This document shows positions 15,774 through 23,531 of a stretch of DNA of 34,993 nucleotides, piece by piece. The notes beneath the pieces are model-generated. The model had not been told where the DNA came from. It did not search any database and saw nothing but the letters and a program-made list of their open reading frames with translations. Every line of letters starts with the position of its first letter. Position 1 is the first letter of the stretch. The translations under genes and the position numbers were made by a program. The stretch spans positions 1 to 34,993 of the forward strand of contig QHSC01000097.1 of the NCBI GenBank assembly GCA_003220345.1. The letters run 5' to 3'. Source of the stretch: Candidatus Rokuibacteriota bacterium. Its GTDB lineage: Bacteria > Methylomirabilota > Methylomirabilia > Rokubacteriales > CSP1-6.

Positions 15774-15803
15774 TCGACAAGGCCGTGATTCCGGGAGTAG
15801 TCT
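15774..15803 (+). promoter_or_regulatory. Possible promoter of the M20 gene pair
   Basis: TCGACA (15774-15779), an 18-base spacer and TAGTCT (15798-15803) lie 40 bases before ATG 15844. Moderate match only. Confidence 0.3.
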
Positions 15804-15843
15804 GTCCCCCTGATTTGAAATCTCTCACTCCCCGGAGGCCCCG

Positions 15844-17013
15844 ATGAGTTCCGTCAAAGACGCCATTGCGCAGGCCGTGGACCGCCTCGCCGACGAGCTG
15901 GAGGCCCTTTCCAAGCAGATCCACGCGAATCCCGAGCTGGGATACAAGGAAGTCAAGGCCTGCGCGTGGCTCTCGGAGTTCCTGGGCAAGCAGGGCTTCA
16001 AGGTCGAGCAGGGCGTGGGCGGGGTCGACACCGCCTTCCGCGCCACCATCGAGACGGGCGAGGGGCCGACGGTAGCCATCCTGTGCGAGTACGACGCGCT
16101 CCCGGGCATCGGCCATGCCTGCGGCCACAATGTCATCGCCACCTCGGGGGCGGGCGCGGGCGCCGCCCTCGCCGCCATCAGGAGTCAGCTCCCCAAGGGG
16201 CGCGTCCACGTGATCGGCACGCCCGCCGAAGAGGGCGGCGGCGGGAAGATCAAGCTCATCAAGGCGGGGCTCTTCAAGGACGTGGACGCGGCCATGATGA
16301 TCCACGGCTTCGACCGCACGCTCCTGCACCAGGACCTCCTCGGCATCGCCCGCGCCACCTTCGAGTTCACGGGCAAGGCCTCCCACGCCTCGGCCGATCC
16401 GTGGGAGGGCGTCAACGCCCTGGACGCCTGCGTGCAGACCTACAATGCCGTGGCCATGCTCCGCCAGCAGGTACGCCCCGATTGCCGCATCCACGGCATC
16501 ATCACGAGCGGCGGCGCGGCCGCGAACATCATCCCCGAATCGGCGTCGGCCATCTTCTACGTGCGCGCGCCGGCCATCGACACCATGTGGGATCTCTATC
16601 GCCGCGTGGTCGCCTGCGCCGAGGGCGCCGCCAAGGCAGCGGGATGCGGCCTCACGGTCACCCCGCACGAGAGCATCTACGAGCCGATGAAGTCGAGCCG
16701 CGTGTTGTTGGATCTCTTCGCGGCCAACATGATCTCCACCGGTCTCAAGGAAGGCGCGCCCATCCCCGACCGCAAGGGCTCGTCGGACGTGGGCAACGTC
16801 AGTCAGGTCCTGCCGACCATCCAGCCCATGATCGGGATCGCTCCCGAAGGCATGGCCATCCACACGCGCGACTTCGCCGAGGCCGCCGTGAAGCCGCTCG
16901 CGCGGCAAGGCATGGTCGCGGCCGCCAAGACCATGGCCATGACGACCTATGACCTGCTGGCCGACCCCGGACGCGTGAAGGCCGCCAGGGAGGAGTTCGC
17001 CCATGGCCGCTGA
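15844..17013 (+). CDS. M20-family metallo-amidohydrolase (AbgB-like), first of tandem pair
   Basis: 389 residues from ATG 15844, preceded by CGGAGG. Metal-site and catalytic motifs of the M20D/AbgB group: CEYDALPGIGHACGHN (Cys93, His95), GTPAEEGGGGK (Glu129/Glu130), MMIHGFDRT (His154), SHASADPWEGVNALDA and SSDVGNVSQVLPT. These enzymes hydrolyse amide bonds of N-acyl amino acids, p-aminobenzoyl-glutamate or related small amides in the cytoplasm; substrate is not deducible. The ORF overlaps the next gene by 11 bases. The next gene is a clear paralogue, so this is a tandem duplication with co-translation. Confidence 0.9.
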   Translation: MSSVKDAIAQAVDRLADELEALSKQIHANPELGYKEVKACAWLSEFLGKQGFKVEQGVGGVDTAFRATIETGEGPTVAILCEYDALPGIGHACGHNVIATSGAGAGAALAAIRSQLPKGRVHVIGTPAEEGGGGKIKLIKAGLFKDVDAAMMIHGFDRTLLHQDLLGIARATFEFTGKASHASADPWEGVNALDACVQTYNAVAMLRQQVRPDCRIHGIITSGGAAANIIPESASAIFYVRAPAIDTMWDLYRRVVACAEGAAKAAGCGLTVTPHESIYEPMKSSRVLLDLFAANMISTGLKEGAPIPDRKGSSDVGNVSQVLPTIQPMIGIAPEGMAIHTRDFAEAAVKPLARQGMVAAAKTMAMTTYDLLADPGRVKAAREEFAHGR

Positions 17014-18202
17014 CCCGCTCGACGAGGCCAAGACCAAGGTCGCGGACGCCGTCGATCGCCTGGCCGACGAGCTGGAAAAGCTCTCGCTTCAGATCCACGC
17101 CAATCCCGAGCTGTGCTTCAAGGAGGAAAAGGCCTCGGCGTGGCTCACGGGCTTCCTCGAGAAGCAGGGGGCGCGGATCGAGCGGGGTGTGGGCGGCCTG
17201 CCCACGGCCTTCCGGGCGACCGTCGAGGGCACGGGCCCCGGGCCCACGGTGGCCATCATGGCGGAGTACGATGCCCTGCCGAACATCGGGCATGCCTGTG
17301 GCCACAACGTCATCGCCACCGCCGGCACGGGCGCGGGCGCGGCCATCGCGGCGGCGCTGGGCAAGGTTCCCTTCGCGGGTCGCGTGCAGGTGATCGGCAC
17401 GCCCGCGGAGGAAGGGGGCGCGGGCAAGGTCAAGCTCATGGAGGCGGGCGTCTTCAAGGGCGTGGACGCGGCCATGATGATCCACGGCCGTTGCGGGACA
17501 CAAGTCTGGCGGCCGAGCCTCGGCATCGTCAAGGTCAAGTGCGACTTCTTCGGAAAAGCCTCGCACGCCTCGTCCTGGCCGTGGCGCGGGGTCAATGCCC
17601 TCAACGCCATGATCCAGCTCTTCGTCTCGCTCGACCAGATGCGCCAGCAGATCAAGCCCGACGCGCGCGTGCACGGCATCATCACCAAGGGCGGCGACCA
17701 GGCCAACATCATCCCGGAGCACACGGCCTCGGAGTTCTACCTGCGGGCGCCCTCGAAGGACTACTGCCAGGAGCTGCTGCGGCGCTTCGAAGGCTGTGCC
17801 CAGGGCGCGGCCACGGCCACGGGCTGCACGGTGAAGGTGACCGCGGACCCGATCATCCATGATCCGCTCAAGCCCAACTTCGCCATGGCCACCCTCTTCG
17901 GCCAGAACCTCGAGCGGATCGATTTTCCCGTCGATCCCGACGACGGCGAGGCGGGGTATGGCTCGACGGATTGTGGAAACGTCAGCCAGGCCCTCCCGAC
18001 GATCCACCCGTACATCCGCATCTCGCCGGATGGCATCCCGGGACACTCCCGCGAGTTCGCCGAATGGGCCAAGTCACCGCTGGCGCGCACGGGCATGGTC
18101 GCCGGCGCCAAGGCCCTCGCCCTGACGGCACTCGATCTGCTCGCCCGGCCCGACGAGCTCAAGCGGGCGAAGGAGGAATTCGAGCGCGGCGTGGGCGGCT
18201 AG
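17003..18202 (+). CDS. M20-family metallo-amidohydrolase (AbgB-like), second of tandem pair
   Basis: 399 residues from ATG 17003. Same architecture as the preceding gene: EYDALPNIGHACGHN, GTPAEEGGAGK, MMIHGRCGT, SHASSWPWRGVNALNAM, STDCGNVSQALPTIHPY. The Cys and His metal ligands and the Glu pair are conserved. Relative to its neighbour it differs most around the His-containing loop (GRCGTQVWRPSLG versus GFDRTLLHQDLLG) and in the insert DFPVDPDDGEAGYG near 310, so the substrates probably differ. The paralogues may form a heteromer like AbgA/AbgB or handle two substrates. Its TAG stop shares CTAG (18199-18202) with the stop of the convergent DinB-like gene. Confidence 0.9.
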   Translation: MAADPLDEAKTKVADAVDRLADELEKLSLQIHANPELCFKEEKASAWLTGFLEKQGARIERGVGGLPTAFRATVEGTGPGPTVAIMAEYDALPNIGHACGHNVIATAGTGAGAAIAAALGKVPFAGRVQVIGTPAEEGGAGKVKLMEAGVFKGVDAAMMIHGRCGTQVWRPSLGIVKVKCDFFGKASHASSWPWRGVNALNAMIQLFVSLDQMRQQIKPDARVHGIITKGGDQANIIPEHTASEFYLRAPSKDYCQELLRRFEGCAQGAATATGCTVKVTADPIIHDPLKPNFAMATLFGQNLERIDFPVDPDDGEAGYGSTDCGNVSQALPTIHPYIRISPDGIPGHSREFAEWAKSPLARTGMVAGAKALALTALDLLARPDELKRAKEEFERGVGG

Positions 18203-18771
18203 GAGCCGCGGATGCCCTTGAGGACCTTCTTGGCCTGATTCAAGTGGTCGAGGACGTGGAGGCGGAAGACGATGGCGTACGCCTTCCAGTCCAGCTCCTC
18301 GATCCAGTGCAGCGGCTGCTCGCGGCCATCGGGCTCCATGACATTGATGACCATGACCACGGGCGCTCGGGCATCGGTGGGCCGGTCGGGCGCCGCCGCG
18401 AGAGCCTCCACCGCTTCCGCCTGAATTCGCTTCAGGTCGTTGAGCAGGTCGGGCCACGGCCGGCTCATGGGATCGCGCGACTGCAGCGAGGCCGGAATCG
18501 GTCCGTCGGATGGGCGCCGCCCGACGAGGAGCTCGCGCAGCTCCGTGATGCTGGGCCGGTGCGTCTCGACGACATGATCCGCCACCTCCTGGATCGTCCA
18601 CTCGTCTGGCAGACCGCGCGTCCTCGCTTCCTTCTCGCTCACGCCGTCGAGGAGATTCTCGAAGGCCGCGAAGGCGGCCGCGACGCGCTCCTGGATCTGG
18701 GCGGCGCTTCGTCGGCTGCCCTGCTGCTCCAGGTACTCCTTGGCCTTGACCTGCTCGGGACGAAGGGTCAC
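18199..18771 (-). CDS. DinB-like four-helix protein
   Basis: 190 residues from GTG 18771, overlapping the ThyX stop in GTGA. Helical, with the pattern of the DinB/DUF664-type fold: a first helix around ERVAAAFAAFENLL, then DEWTIQEVADHVVETHRPSI containing the first His ligand (HVVETH), and LHWIEELDWKAYAIVFRLHVLDHLNQ with His residues near the end. DinB-fold proteins are metal-binding, thiol-dependent transferases or damage-linked proteins of mostly unknown role. The longer frame up to 19176 overlaps ThyX and was rejected. Coupling to ThyX suggests co-expression rather than a known shared pathway. Confidence 0.78.
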   Translation of the reverse strand: MTLRPEQVKAKEYLEQQGSRRSAAQIQERVAAAFAAFENLLDGVSEKEARTRGLPDEWTIQEVADHVVETHRPSITELRELLVGRRPSDGPIPASLQSRDPMSRPWPDLLNDLKRIQAEAVEALAAAPDRPTDARAPVVMVINVMEPDGREQPLHWIEELDWKAYAIVFRLHVLDHLNQAKKVLKGIRGS

Positions 18772-20351
18772 GGTTGGACCCGCCGCCGCTCCGAGGCGCG
18801 CTCGGCGTCGAGACGCCCGTGCTCGGCGTCGGAGAGATCGGCAAAGCGCATGGCGGCGGCGACGGCATGGTGGCCCGCCTGCTCGTCGATCAGGCGGTAC
18901 ATGGCCTGACAGATGCGTCGATAGGCGGGATGGCCCTGCGGCGCCGTCCTGAGCTCGATCATGTGCATGGCCTCGCGGGCATTGAGCTCCATGTAGAAGC
19001 GCACGCGATAGGCCATGGCGACGGCATAGGGCGCCACCGCAGCCTGCCCCATGCCCTCCAGCCCCTCGTAGAGCCTGGCCGAGGCGTCCATGACCCGGGT
19101 CCAGTCGGCAAGGGCGCCCGCCTCCTCGATCTCCGGGCCCACCACCCAGCCGTGGCGCACGGAGAGCGGCTGCCACTCGAGGGTGAGCAGCCGGTGCCGC
19201 TGAAGGTCACGGAAGGCACCGTAGTCGCCGAGCACATCGAAGCGGTAGGCCGTCCGCTCGAAGGCGCGCCCGGGCTTGTGGCGGCGATTCTCGCGCGCGC
19301 CGACATAGGACTCGAGGACTCGCCGCCGCTCCTCGGGGCCGAGCTTGCGCGCGAGGAGAAGGAGCTGGTCGTCGGGGAGCGACGCGGAGGCGTACAGCGC
19401 GGCCGCCACGATCTTGACCTCTCCGTCCGGGTCGAAGTCCGTCAGGGTCACCTCGCCGCGCGGTTCCGTCTCCACGCCGGCCAGGAGGCGCGCGGCCACC
19501 GCCGCCGTCCCCGCGCGCGTCTCGGCCAGGTAACGGCTCCAGAGGGTGCCCCGATCCGGCCGATCCACGCGAGTGAGAAAGGCGGGAATGACCTTGCGCA
19601 GCTCGGTGAGCAGGAGGGCAGCGTGCTCGCGGACCTCCTGGAGCGGGTGCGCGCGCATCCTCAAGAGGAGCGCCTCGTACCCTTGGCCGGTGCCGAAGAT
19701 GCCGACATTGGAGCGCGTGGCGGCGGGCAGGAGCCCGCGCAGGCTGTCGAGGGCCTTGGCGCGAATGGTCGAGCGCCAGACGACGTCGTTATCGCCCGCG
19801 GGCCTGGACAGCCGGGCCTCCCAGAACGCGCGCATGGGATCGATCCAGCGCGCGTAGGTCTCGAAGGCCTGGTCGAGGGTCTCCACGTAGCGCGCGCGGA
19901 GGGGATGCCCGTCGAGCTCCGCGGGGACGTGATACTTCCAGTGACCGCCCGGGCGGTCCGTGTACGGGACATAGCGCGTGGACTGCTCGAGATAGGCCAT
20001 GAGCCGTCCCCACTCGAGCACCTTGGTCAGGATGTTGGAGGCGCCCTCGCAGGCGATGTGCACGCCGCCCAGCTGGGCCACCGAGTCGTCGCCGTACTCC
20101 GAGAGCATGCGCTCGTAGAGCTGTTCGGCGCGCGCGGTCCCCACGGGACGGGCGCCGCCGCCCGCCTCGAGACCCTCGCCCATGAACTCGTCGAGGAAAA
20201 GGCGGCGGAGCGACTTGGCGGAGCGGGAGTAGCGGGCGAAGAGGGCGCCCTTGACCACTTCGGGCAGGTTGACGAGGGCGAAGACGGGCCCGTCCAGATT
20301 GGTGAAATAGGGCTCGAGGGCCGCCCGTTCCGCGGCGGAGAATGTCTCCAC
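18768..20351 (-). CDS. thyX: Two-domain FAD-dependent thymidylate synthase-like protein (ThyX family)
   Basis: 527 residues from GTG 20351, about twice the usual ThyX length. Two ThyX-like halves are visible. The first has EYGDDSVAQLGGVHIACEG and LMAYLEQSTRYVPY (118-130), matching the ExSxRY part of the family signature but without the RHR. The second has RDLQRHRLLTLEW (381-393), supplying the RHR, then MELNAREAMHMIELRTAPQGHP, matching the family's ELR block. Canonical ThyX makes dTMP from dUMP using FAD and methylene-tetrahydrofolate in a homotetramer whose sites lie at subunit interfaces, so a fused pair could form one composite site. Function as a thymidylate synthase is likely but needs testing. 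The -10 box TAGGAT ends 6 bases before the start codon. Confidence 0.85.
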   Translation of the reverse strand: METFSAAERAALEPYFTNLDGPVFALVNLPEVVKGALFARYSRSAKSLRRLFLDEFMGEGLEAGGGARPVGTARAEQLYERMLSEYGDDSVAQLGGVHIACEGASNILTKVLEWGRLMAYLEQSTRYVPYTDRPGGHWKYHVPAELDGHPLRARYVETLDQAFETYARWIDPMRAFWEARLSRPAGDNDVVWRSTIRAKALDSLRGLLPAATRSNVGIFGTGQGYEALLLRMRAHPLQEVREHAALLLTELRKVIPAFLTRVDRPDRGTLWSRYLAETRAGTAAVAARLLAGVETEPRGEVTLTDFDPDGEVKIVAAALYASASLPDDQLLLLARKLGPEERRRVLESYVGARENRRHKPGRAFERTAYRFDVLGDYGAFRDLQRHRLLTLEWQPLSVRHGWVVGPEIEEAGALADWTRVMDASARLYEGLEGMGQAAVAPYAVAMAYRVRFYMELNAREAMHMIELRTAPQGHPAYRRICQAMYRLIDEQAGHHAVAAAMRFADLSDAEHGRLDAERASERRRVQP

Positions 20352-20357
20352 GGGATT

Positions 20358-20363
20358 ATCCTA
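20358..20363 (-). promoter_or_regulatory. Extended -10 (TGCTAGGAT), leaderless promoter of thyX
   Basis: Minus-strand TAGGAT with an upstream TGC lies exactly 6 bases before GTG 20351, so the predicted transcript starts at or within a base or two of the start codon. Confidence 0.45.
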
Positions 20364-20519
20364 GCATGCGCAGACCCTCGAACAGGGCCAAGCCGGCGGG
20401 AACCTGCTGCCGAGGGCGCCACCATTTTTCTCACTCGGAGGTCGGTCATCCCGGTCCGCGGGTGGCCCTCTTCGCGCAAGCGCTCATCGGGGCAGATGGG
20501 CCCTTTTCAGCCGCCTGCG

Positions 20520-20549
20520 TTGACCGCTTTCGATGGCGCGTGTGATAAT
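20520..20549 (+). promoter_or_regulatory. Leaderless sigma70-type promoter of the BamE-like gene
   Basis: TTGACC (20520-20525), an 18-base spacer and GATAAT (20544-20549), then six bases to ATG 20556. Good match in both boxes. Confidence 0.6.
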
Positions 20550-20555
20550 CCCGCC

Positions 20556-20885
20556 ATGCGCCCGCCACGCATGGTGACGCTCCTTGCCGTCGTCCCCCTG
20601 GCGGTCGGGTGCTTCGCGGTATCGTTCGGCCGCGAGTTCCCTTCTCCCGAGACGCGCACGATCACCATCGGCCGGACGGACAAGGTGACGCTCCAGCGCG
20701 TGTTCGGCGAGCCCTATCAGGTGGGCCTCGACAGCGGCGACCCGACGTGGCGCTGGTTCTTCGGCCGGCGCGCCTCCGGCACCGAGGTGACCAAGGACCT
20801 CTCCGTTCGCTTCGGCGCCGACGGCACCGTCAAGTCCTACTCGTTCACCTCGAACTTTCCCGAGGACATGAAGCGCCTCCGGTAA
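20556..20885 (+). CDS. BamE/SmpA-like small lipoprotein
   Basis: 109 residues from ATG 20556. A short signal peptide ends in a lipobox-like LAVGC (Cys19). The remainder (RTITIGRTDKVTLQRVFGEPYQVGLD then DPTWRWFFGRR and LSVRFGADGTVKSYSFTSNFP) follows the SmpA/OmlA pattern of BamE: a helix-turn with 'G.P' followed by three strands, the last as 'F..DG.V'. BamE is an outer-membrane-anchored component of the beta-barrel assembly machine, but many small lipoproteins share this fold, so the specific role is open. It begins a plus-strand group with a tautomerase 12 bases downstream. Confidence 0.7.
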   Translation: MRPPRMVTLLAVVPLAVGCFAVSFGREFPSPETRTITIGRTDKVTLQRVFGEPYQVGLDSGDPTWRWFFGRRASGTEVTKDLSVRFGADGTVKSYSFTSNFPEDMKRLR

Positions 20886-20897
20886 GAAGGAGCCCCC

Positions 20898-21083
20898 ATG
20901 CCCAACATCACCGTGCAGTGGTACGCCGGCCGCACCGACGAGCAGAAGCGCGAGATCACCGCCGCCATCACCGAGGCCATGGTCAAGATCGGCAAGACCA
21001 CCGCCGATCAGGTGCACATCGTCTTCCAGGACATCGAGAAGTCGAACTGGGGGGTCAATGGAAAGCTAGCGAGCGACAAGTAG
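20898..21083 (+). CDS. 4-oxalocrotonate tautomerase-family enzyme
   Basis: 61 residues from ATG 20898 with AAGAAGGAG upstream. It begins Met-Pro, giving the catalytic N-terminal Pro1 after Met removal, and has the family layout ITVQWYAGRTDEQKREITAAITEAM and VHIVFQDIEKSNWGVNGK, where the conserved Asn-Trp-Gly near the end is typical. These homohexameric enzymes tautomerise 2-hydroxymuconate or related enols. The next gene (LLM oxidoreductase) starts 4 bases after the stop, so it likely belongs to the same degradative operon. Confidence 0.9.
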   Translation: MPNITVQWYAGRTDEQKREITAAITEAMVKIGKTTADQVHIVFQDIEKSNWGVNGKLASDK

Positions 21084-21087
21084 CTCG

Positions 21088-22077
21088 ATGGGCAAGCTGA
21101 AGGTCGGGTTCATCCCCATCGAGGGCGGCCACTTCTACAAGGACGCCCTCGAAGAGGTCGTGCGCGCCGAGGACCTCGGCTTCGACTCCGTGTGGATGGA
21201 GGAGCACCACTCCGTCGTCAACCACTACTGGCCCTCGCCGCTGCCCGTGCTCGCGGGCTTTGCCACCCGCACCTCGCGCGTGCTCCTGGGCACCGACATC
21301 CTCGTGGCGCCGTTCTACCACCCCGTGCGGCTCGCCGAAGACGCGGCCATGATCGACGTCATGTCCGCGGGCCGGTTCGTGCTGGGCGCGGCCATCGGCT
21401 ACAAGCCGGACGAGTTCGCCCTCTACGGCGCCGAGCTCGAGAAGCGCGGGGCCCGCTTCGAGGAGCAGCTGGCCATCATCAAGGGGCTGTGGACCCAGGA
21501 GTCCCTCGCCTTCAAGGGCCGGTACTACCAGGTGGAGGGCGCGCTCGAGCCCAAGCCCGTGGCCAAGCCTCACCCGCCGATCTGGATCGGCGGCTGGGGC
21601 GATCTCACGCTCAGGCGCGCGGCCACCCTCGCCGACAACTGGATCCCCGGGCCGACGGCGGACCTGCCGCGGCTTCTCAAGGGCAAGAAGCAATTCCTCG
21701 CGGAGCGGGCAGCGGCCGGGCGCACCGCGCCCATCACCGACTGGCCGCTCACGCGCGACGTCATCATCGCGGAGACCGACAAGGAAGCGCGCGCGCTGGC
21801 CGAGAAGCACATCATGGTCTCCTACCGCAGGGAGTACGCGGGCGGGTGGAAGCACCCCTTCATCGACGCGTCGATCGCCACGGACCTCGACGGCCTCATG
21901 AAGCAGCGGTTCCTCATCGGCGGGCCGGACCAGGTGCGGAAGGCCCTCGAGCCGTTCGTGAGCGAGTACGGCCTCACGCACCTCATCTGCCGCCTCTTCT
22001 TCCCCGGCATGGCGCACCGCCACATCATGCGCGAGCTCGAGCTCATCACCAAAGAGGTCATCCCAGCATTCCTGTAA
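21088..22077 (+). CDS. LLM-class flavin-dependent oxidoreductase
   Basis: 329 residues from ATG 21088. Bacterial luciferase-like TIM barrel: GFIPIEGGHFYKDALEEVVRAEDLGFDSVWMEEHHS, then LLGTDILVAPFYHPVRLAEDAAMIDVMSAGRFVLGAAIGY, KPHPPIWIGGWGDLTLRRAA, and a terminal helix FVSEYGLTHLICRLFFPGM. Family members are F420- or FMN-dependent monooxygenases or reductases. The reductase is usually encoded separately and none is here. The TAA stop overlaps the first codon of the next gene (22074-22077), so the two are coupled. Substrate unknown; the following enolase-like and DHODH-like genes suggest a shared catabolic route. Confidence 0.9.
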   Translation: MGKLKVGFIPIEGGHFYKDALEEVVRAEDLGFDSVWMEEHHSVVNHYWPSPLPVLAGFATRTSRVLLGTDILVAPFYHPVRLAEDAAMIDVMSAGRFVLGAAIGYKPDEFALYGAELEKRGARFEEQLAIIKGLWTQESLAFKGRYYQVEGALEPKPVAKPHPPIWIGGWGDLTLRRAATLADNWIPGPTADLPRLLKGKKQFLAERAAAGRTAPITDWPLTRDVIIAETDKEARALAEKHIMVSYRREYAGGWKHPFIDASIATDLDGLMKQRFLIGGPDQVRKALEPFVSEYGLTHLICRLFFPGMAHRHIMRELELITKEVIPAFL

Positions 22078-23531
22078 GGCTCTCGCTCAAGTCCGCCTCG
22101 TTCCACATCCGGAACCTCGAGACGAGGCTGCCCTTCCGGTACGGCCTCGTCACGCTCACGCGCTTTCCCCTGCTCCACGTGGGCGTGGAGGTCGAGGCAG
22201 CCGACGGCCGGCAGGCCAAGGGCTACGCCGCCGACAATCTCCTGCCGAAGTGGTTCGACAAGGATCCCGCCCGGAGCTTCCGCGAGAACGTGCGGGACCA
22301 GCTCGTGGCCATCCGCATCGCCCATCAGGCCTTCGGGGAGGCGGCCAAGGTCCCCCGGTCCATCTTCCAGATCTGGCTGGATGCCTTTGCCGAATGCCGG
22401 CGCAAGGGTCCCGGACGGAACCTCAACGCCCTCACCATCGCCTTCGGCTCGTCCTTCTTCGAGCGCGCTCTCGCCGACGCCGCGGCCCGGCTCGCGGGGG
22501 CGGACGCCGTCGCCCTCCTCCGCCACGACCTCCTGGAGATCCGGCCCGGGGCCATCCATCGCGAGCTCGAGCAGGAAGACCTCGTGCGCTGGACCCGCGA
22601 GACGGCGCCCACCACCCTGGCCGTGCGCCACACCGTCGGCCTCCTCGATCCCATCTCGGCCGCCGACGTGCCCGCCGACGGCTGGATCGGCGACGGGCTG
22701 CCCCAGACGCTCGAAGAGTGCATCACCACGTACGGGCTCCGGTACTTCAAGATCAAGGTGGGCGGCCGCCACGAGGAGGACGTGGCGCGCCTGATCTCGA
22801 TCGCGGCCACCCTCGACCGGCTGATCTCGGAGCCTTACGTGGTCACCCTGGACGGCAACGAGCAGTACAAGACGCTCGCCGACTTCCGCCGGCTGATCGA
22901 GACTCTGGGGAAGACCTCCGGGCTGTCGCGCCTCCGCAAGGCCATCGCCTTCGCCGAGCAGCCCCTGGAGCGCTCCGTCGCCCTCGACCCTGCCGCCCTC
23001 GAGGGCCTTCCCAAGCTCGGCGTGCCCCTCATCATCGACGAGAGCGACGCCGAGGTGGAATCGTTCAAGCTGGCCGTGTCGCTCGGCTACCGCGGCGTCA
23101 GCAGCAAGAACTGCAAGGGTATCTTCAAGTCGTTCCTGAACCGCACGCTGATCGAGCGGTTGAACCGGCGACGCAAGCCCGAGGCCGCCCTCTTCATGAG
23201 CGCGGAGGACCTGACCAACCTGGCCATGGTGCCGCTCCAGCAGGATCTGGCGACCGTGCGCGCCCTCGGCATCACGCATGTCGAGCGCAATGGCCATCAC
23301 TACGTCAGGGGCCTCGCCCACTGCTCGCGGCGCGAGCGGTACCAGGCCACGCGTCTCCATCGCGATCTCTACCGGGGCGGCGAGGCCGAGGCGCGCCTGC
23401 GCGTCGAGGGTGGCGTGCTCCACGTCAGCTCGCTCGGCACCCCGGGCTATGGAGGGGCCTTCGAGCCCGATCTGCCCTCCATGGTGCCGCTCGAGAAGTG
23501 GAGCTTCGACTCGCTGGAGGCAGAGTCCTGA
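22074..23531 (+). CDS. Enolase-superfamily protein (muconate-cycloisomerase-like) with a non-standard start
   Basis: About 485 residues. Enolase-superfamily marks: N-terminal capping strand SLKSASFHIRNLETRLPFRYGLVTLTRF, KxK in YFKIKVGG, metal-ligand Asp in VVTLDGNEQY, Glu in FAEQPLER, acidic ligand in LIIDESD, and a late Lys in SSKNCKGI. All are in the right order for the muconate-lactonising subgroup, so metal-assisted proton abstraction from a carboxylate is likely; substrate unknown. No ATG, GTG or TTG precedes the N-terminal strand in frame. The natural start is probably codon 22074-22076, which reads GTA; ATT 22068 is another option. The last codon overlaps the CTG start of the next gene. 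Longer than most family members (~370-400), with an insert around residues 60-110. Confidence 0.82.
   Translation, partial: VRLSLKSASFHIRNLETRLPFRYGLVTLTRFPLLHVGVEVEAADGRQAKGYAADNLLPKWFDKDPARSFRENVRDQLVAIRIAHQAFGEAAKVPRSIFQIWLDAFAECRRKGPGRNLNALTIAFGSSFFERALADAAARLAGADAVALLRHDLLEIRPGAIHRELEQEDLVRWTRETAPTTLAVRHTVGLLDPISAADVPADGWIGDGLPQTLEECITTYGLRYFKIKVGGRHEEDVARLISIAATLDRLISEPYVVTLDGNEQYKTLADFRRLIETLGKTSGLSRLRKAIAFAEQPLERSVALDPAALEGLPKLGVPLIIDESDAEVESFKLAVSLGYRGVSSKNCKGIFKSFLNRTLIERLNRRRKPEAALFMSAEDLTNLAMVPLQQDLATVRALGITHVERNGHHYVRGLAHCSRRERYQATRLHRDLYRGGEAEARLRVEGGVLHVSSLGTPGYGGAFEPDLPSMVPLEKWSFDSLEAES

Noticed and set aside
18774..20555. Plus-strand extension of the BamE-like ORF (703 residues)
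   Set aside because: Antisense shadow of thyX; the real start is ATG 20556 with a promoter and signal peptide directly at it.
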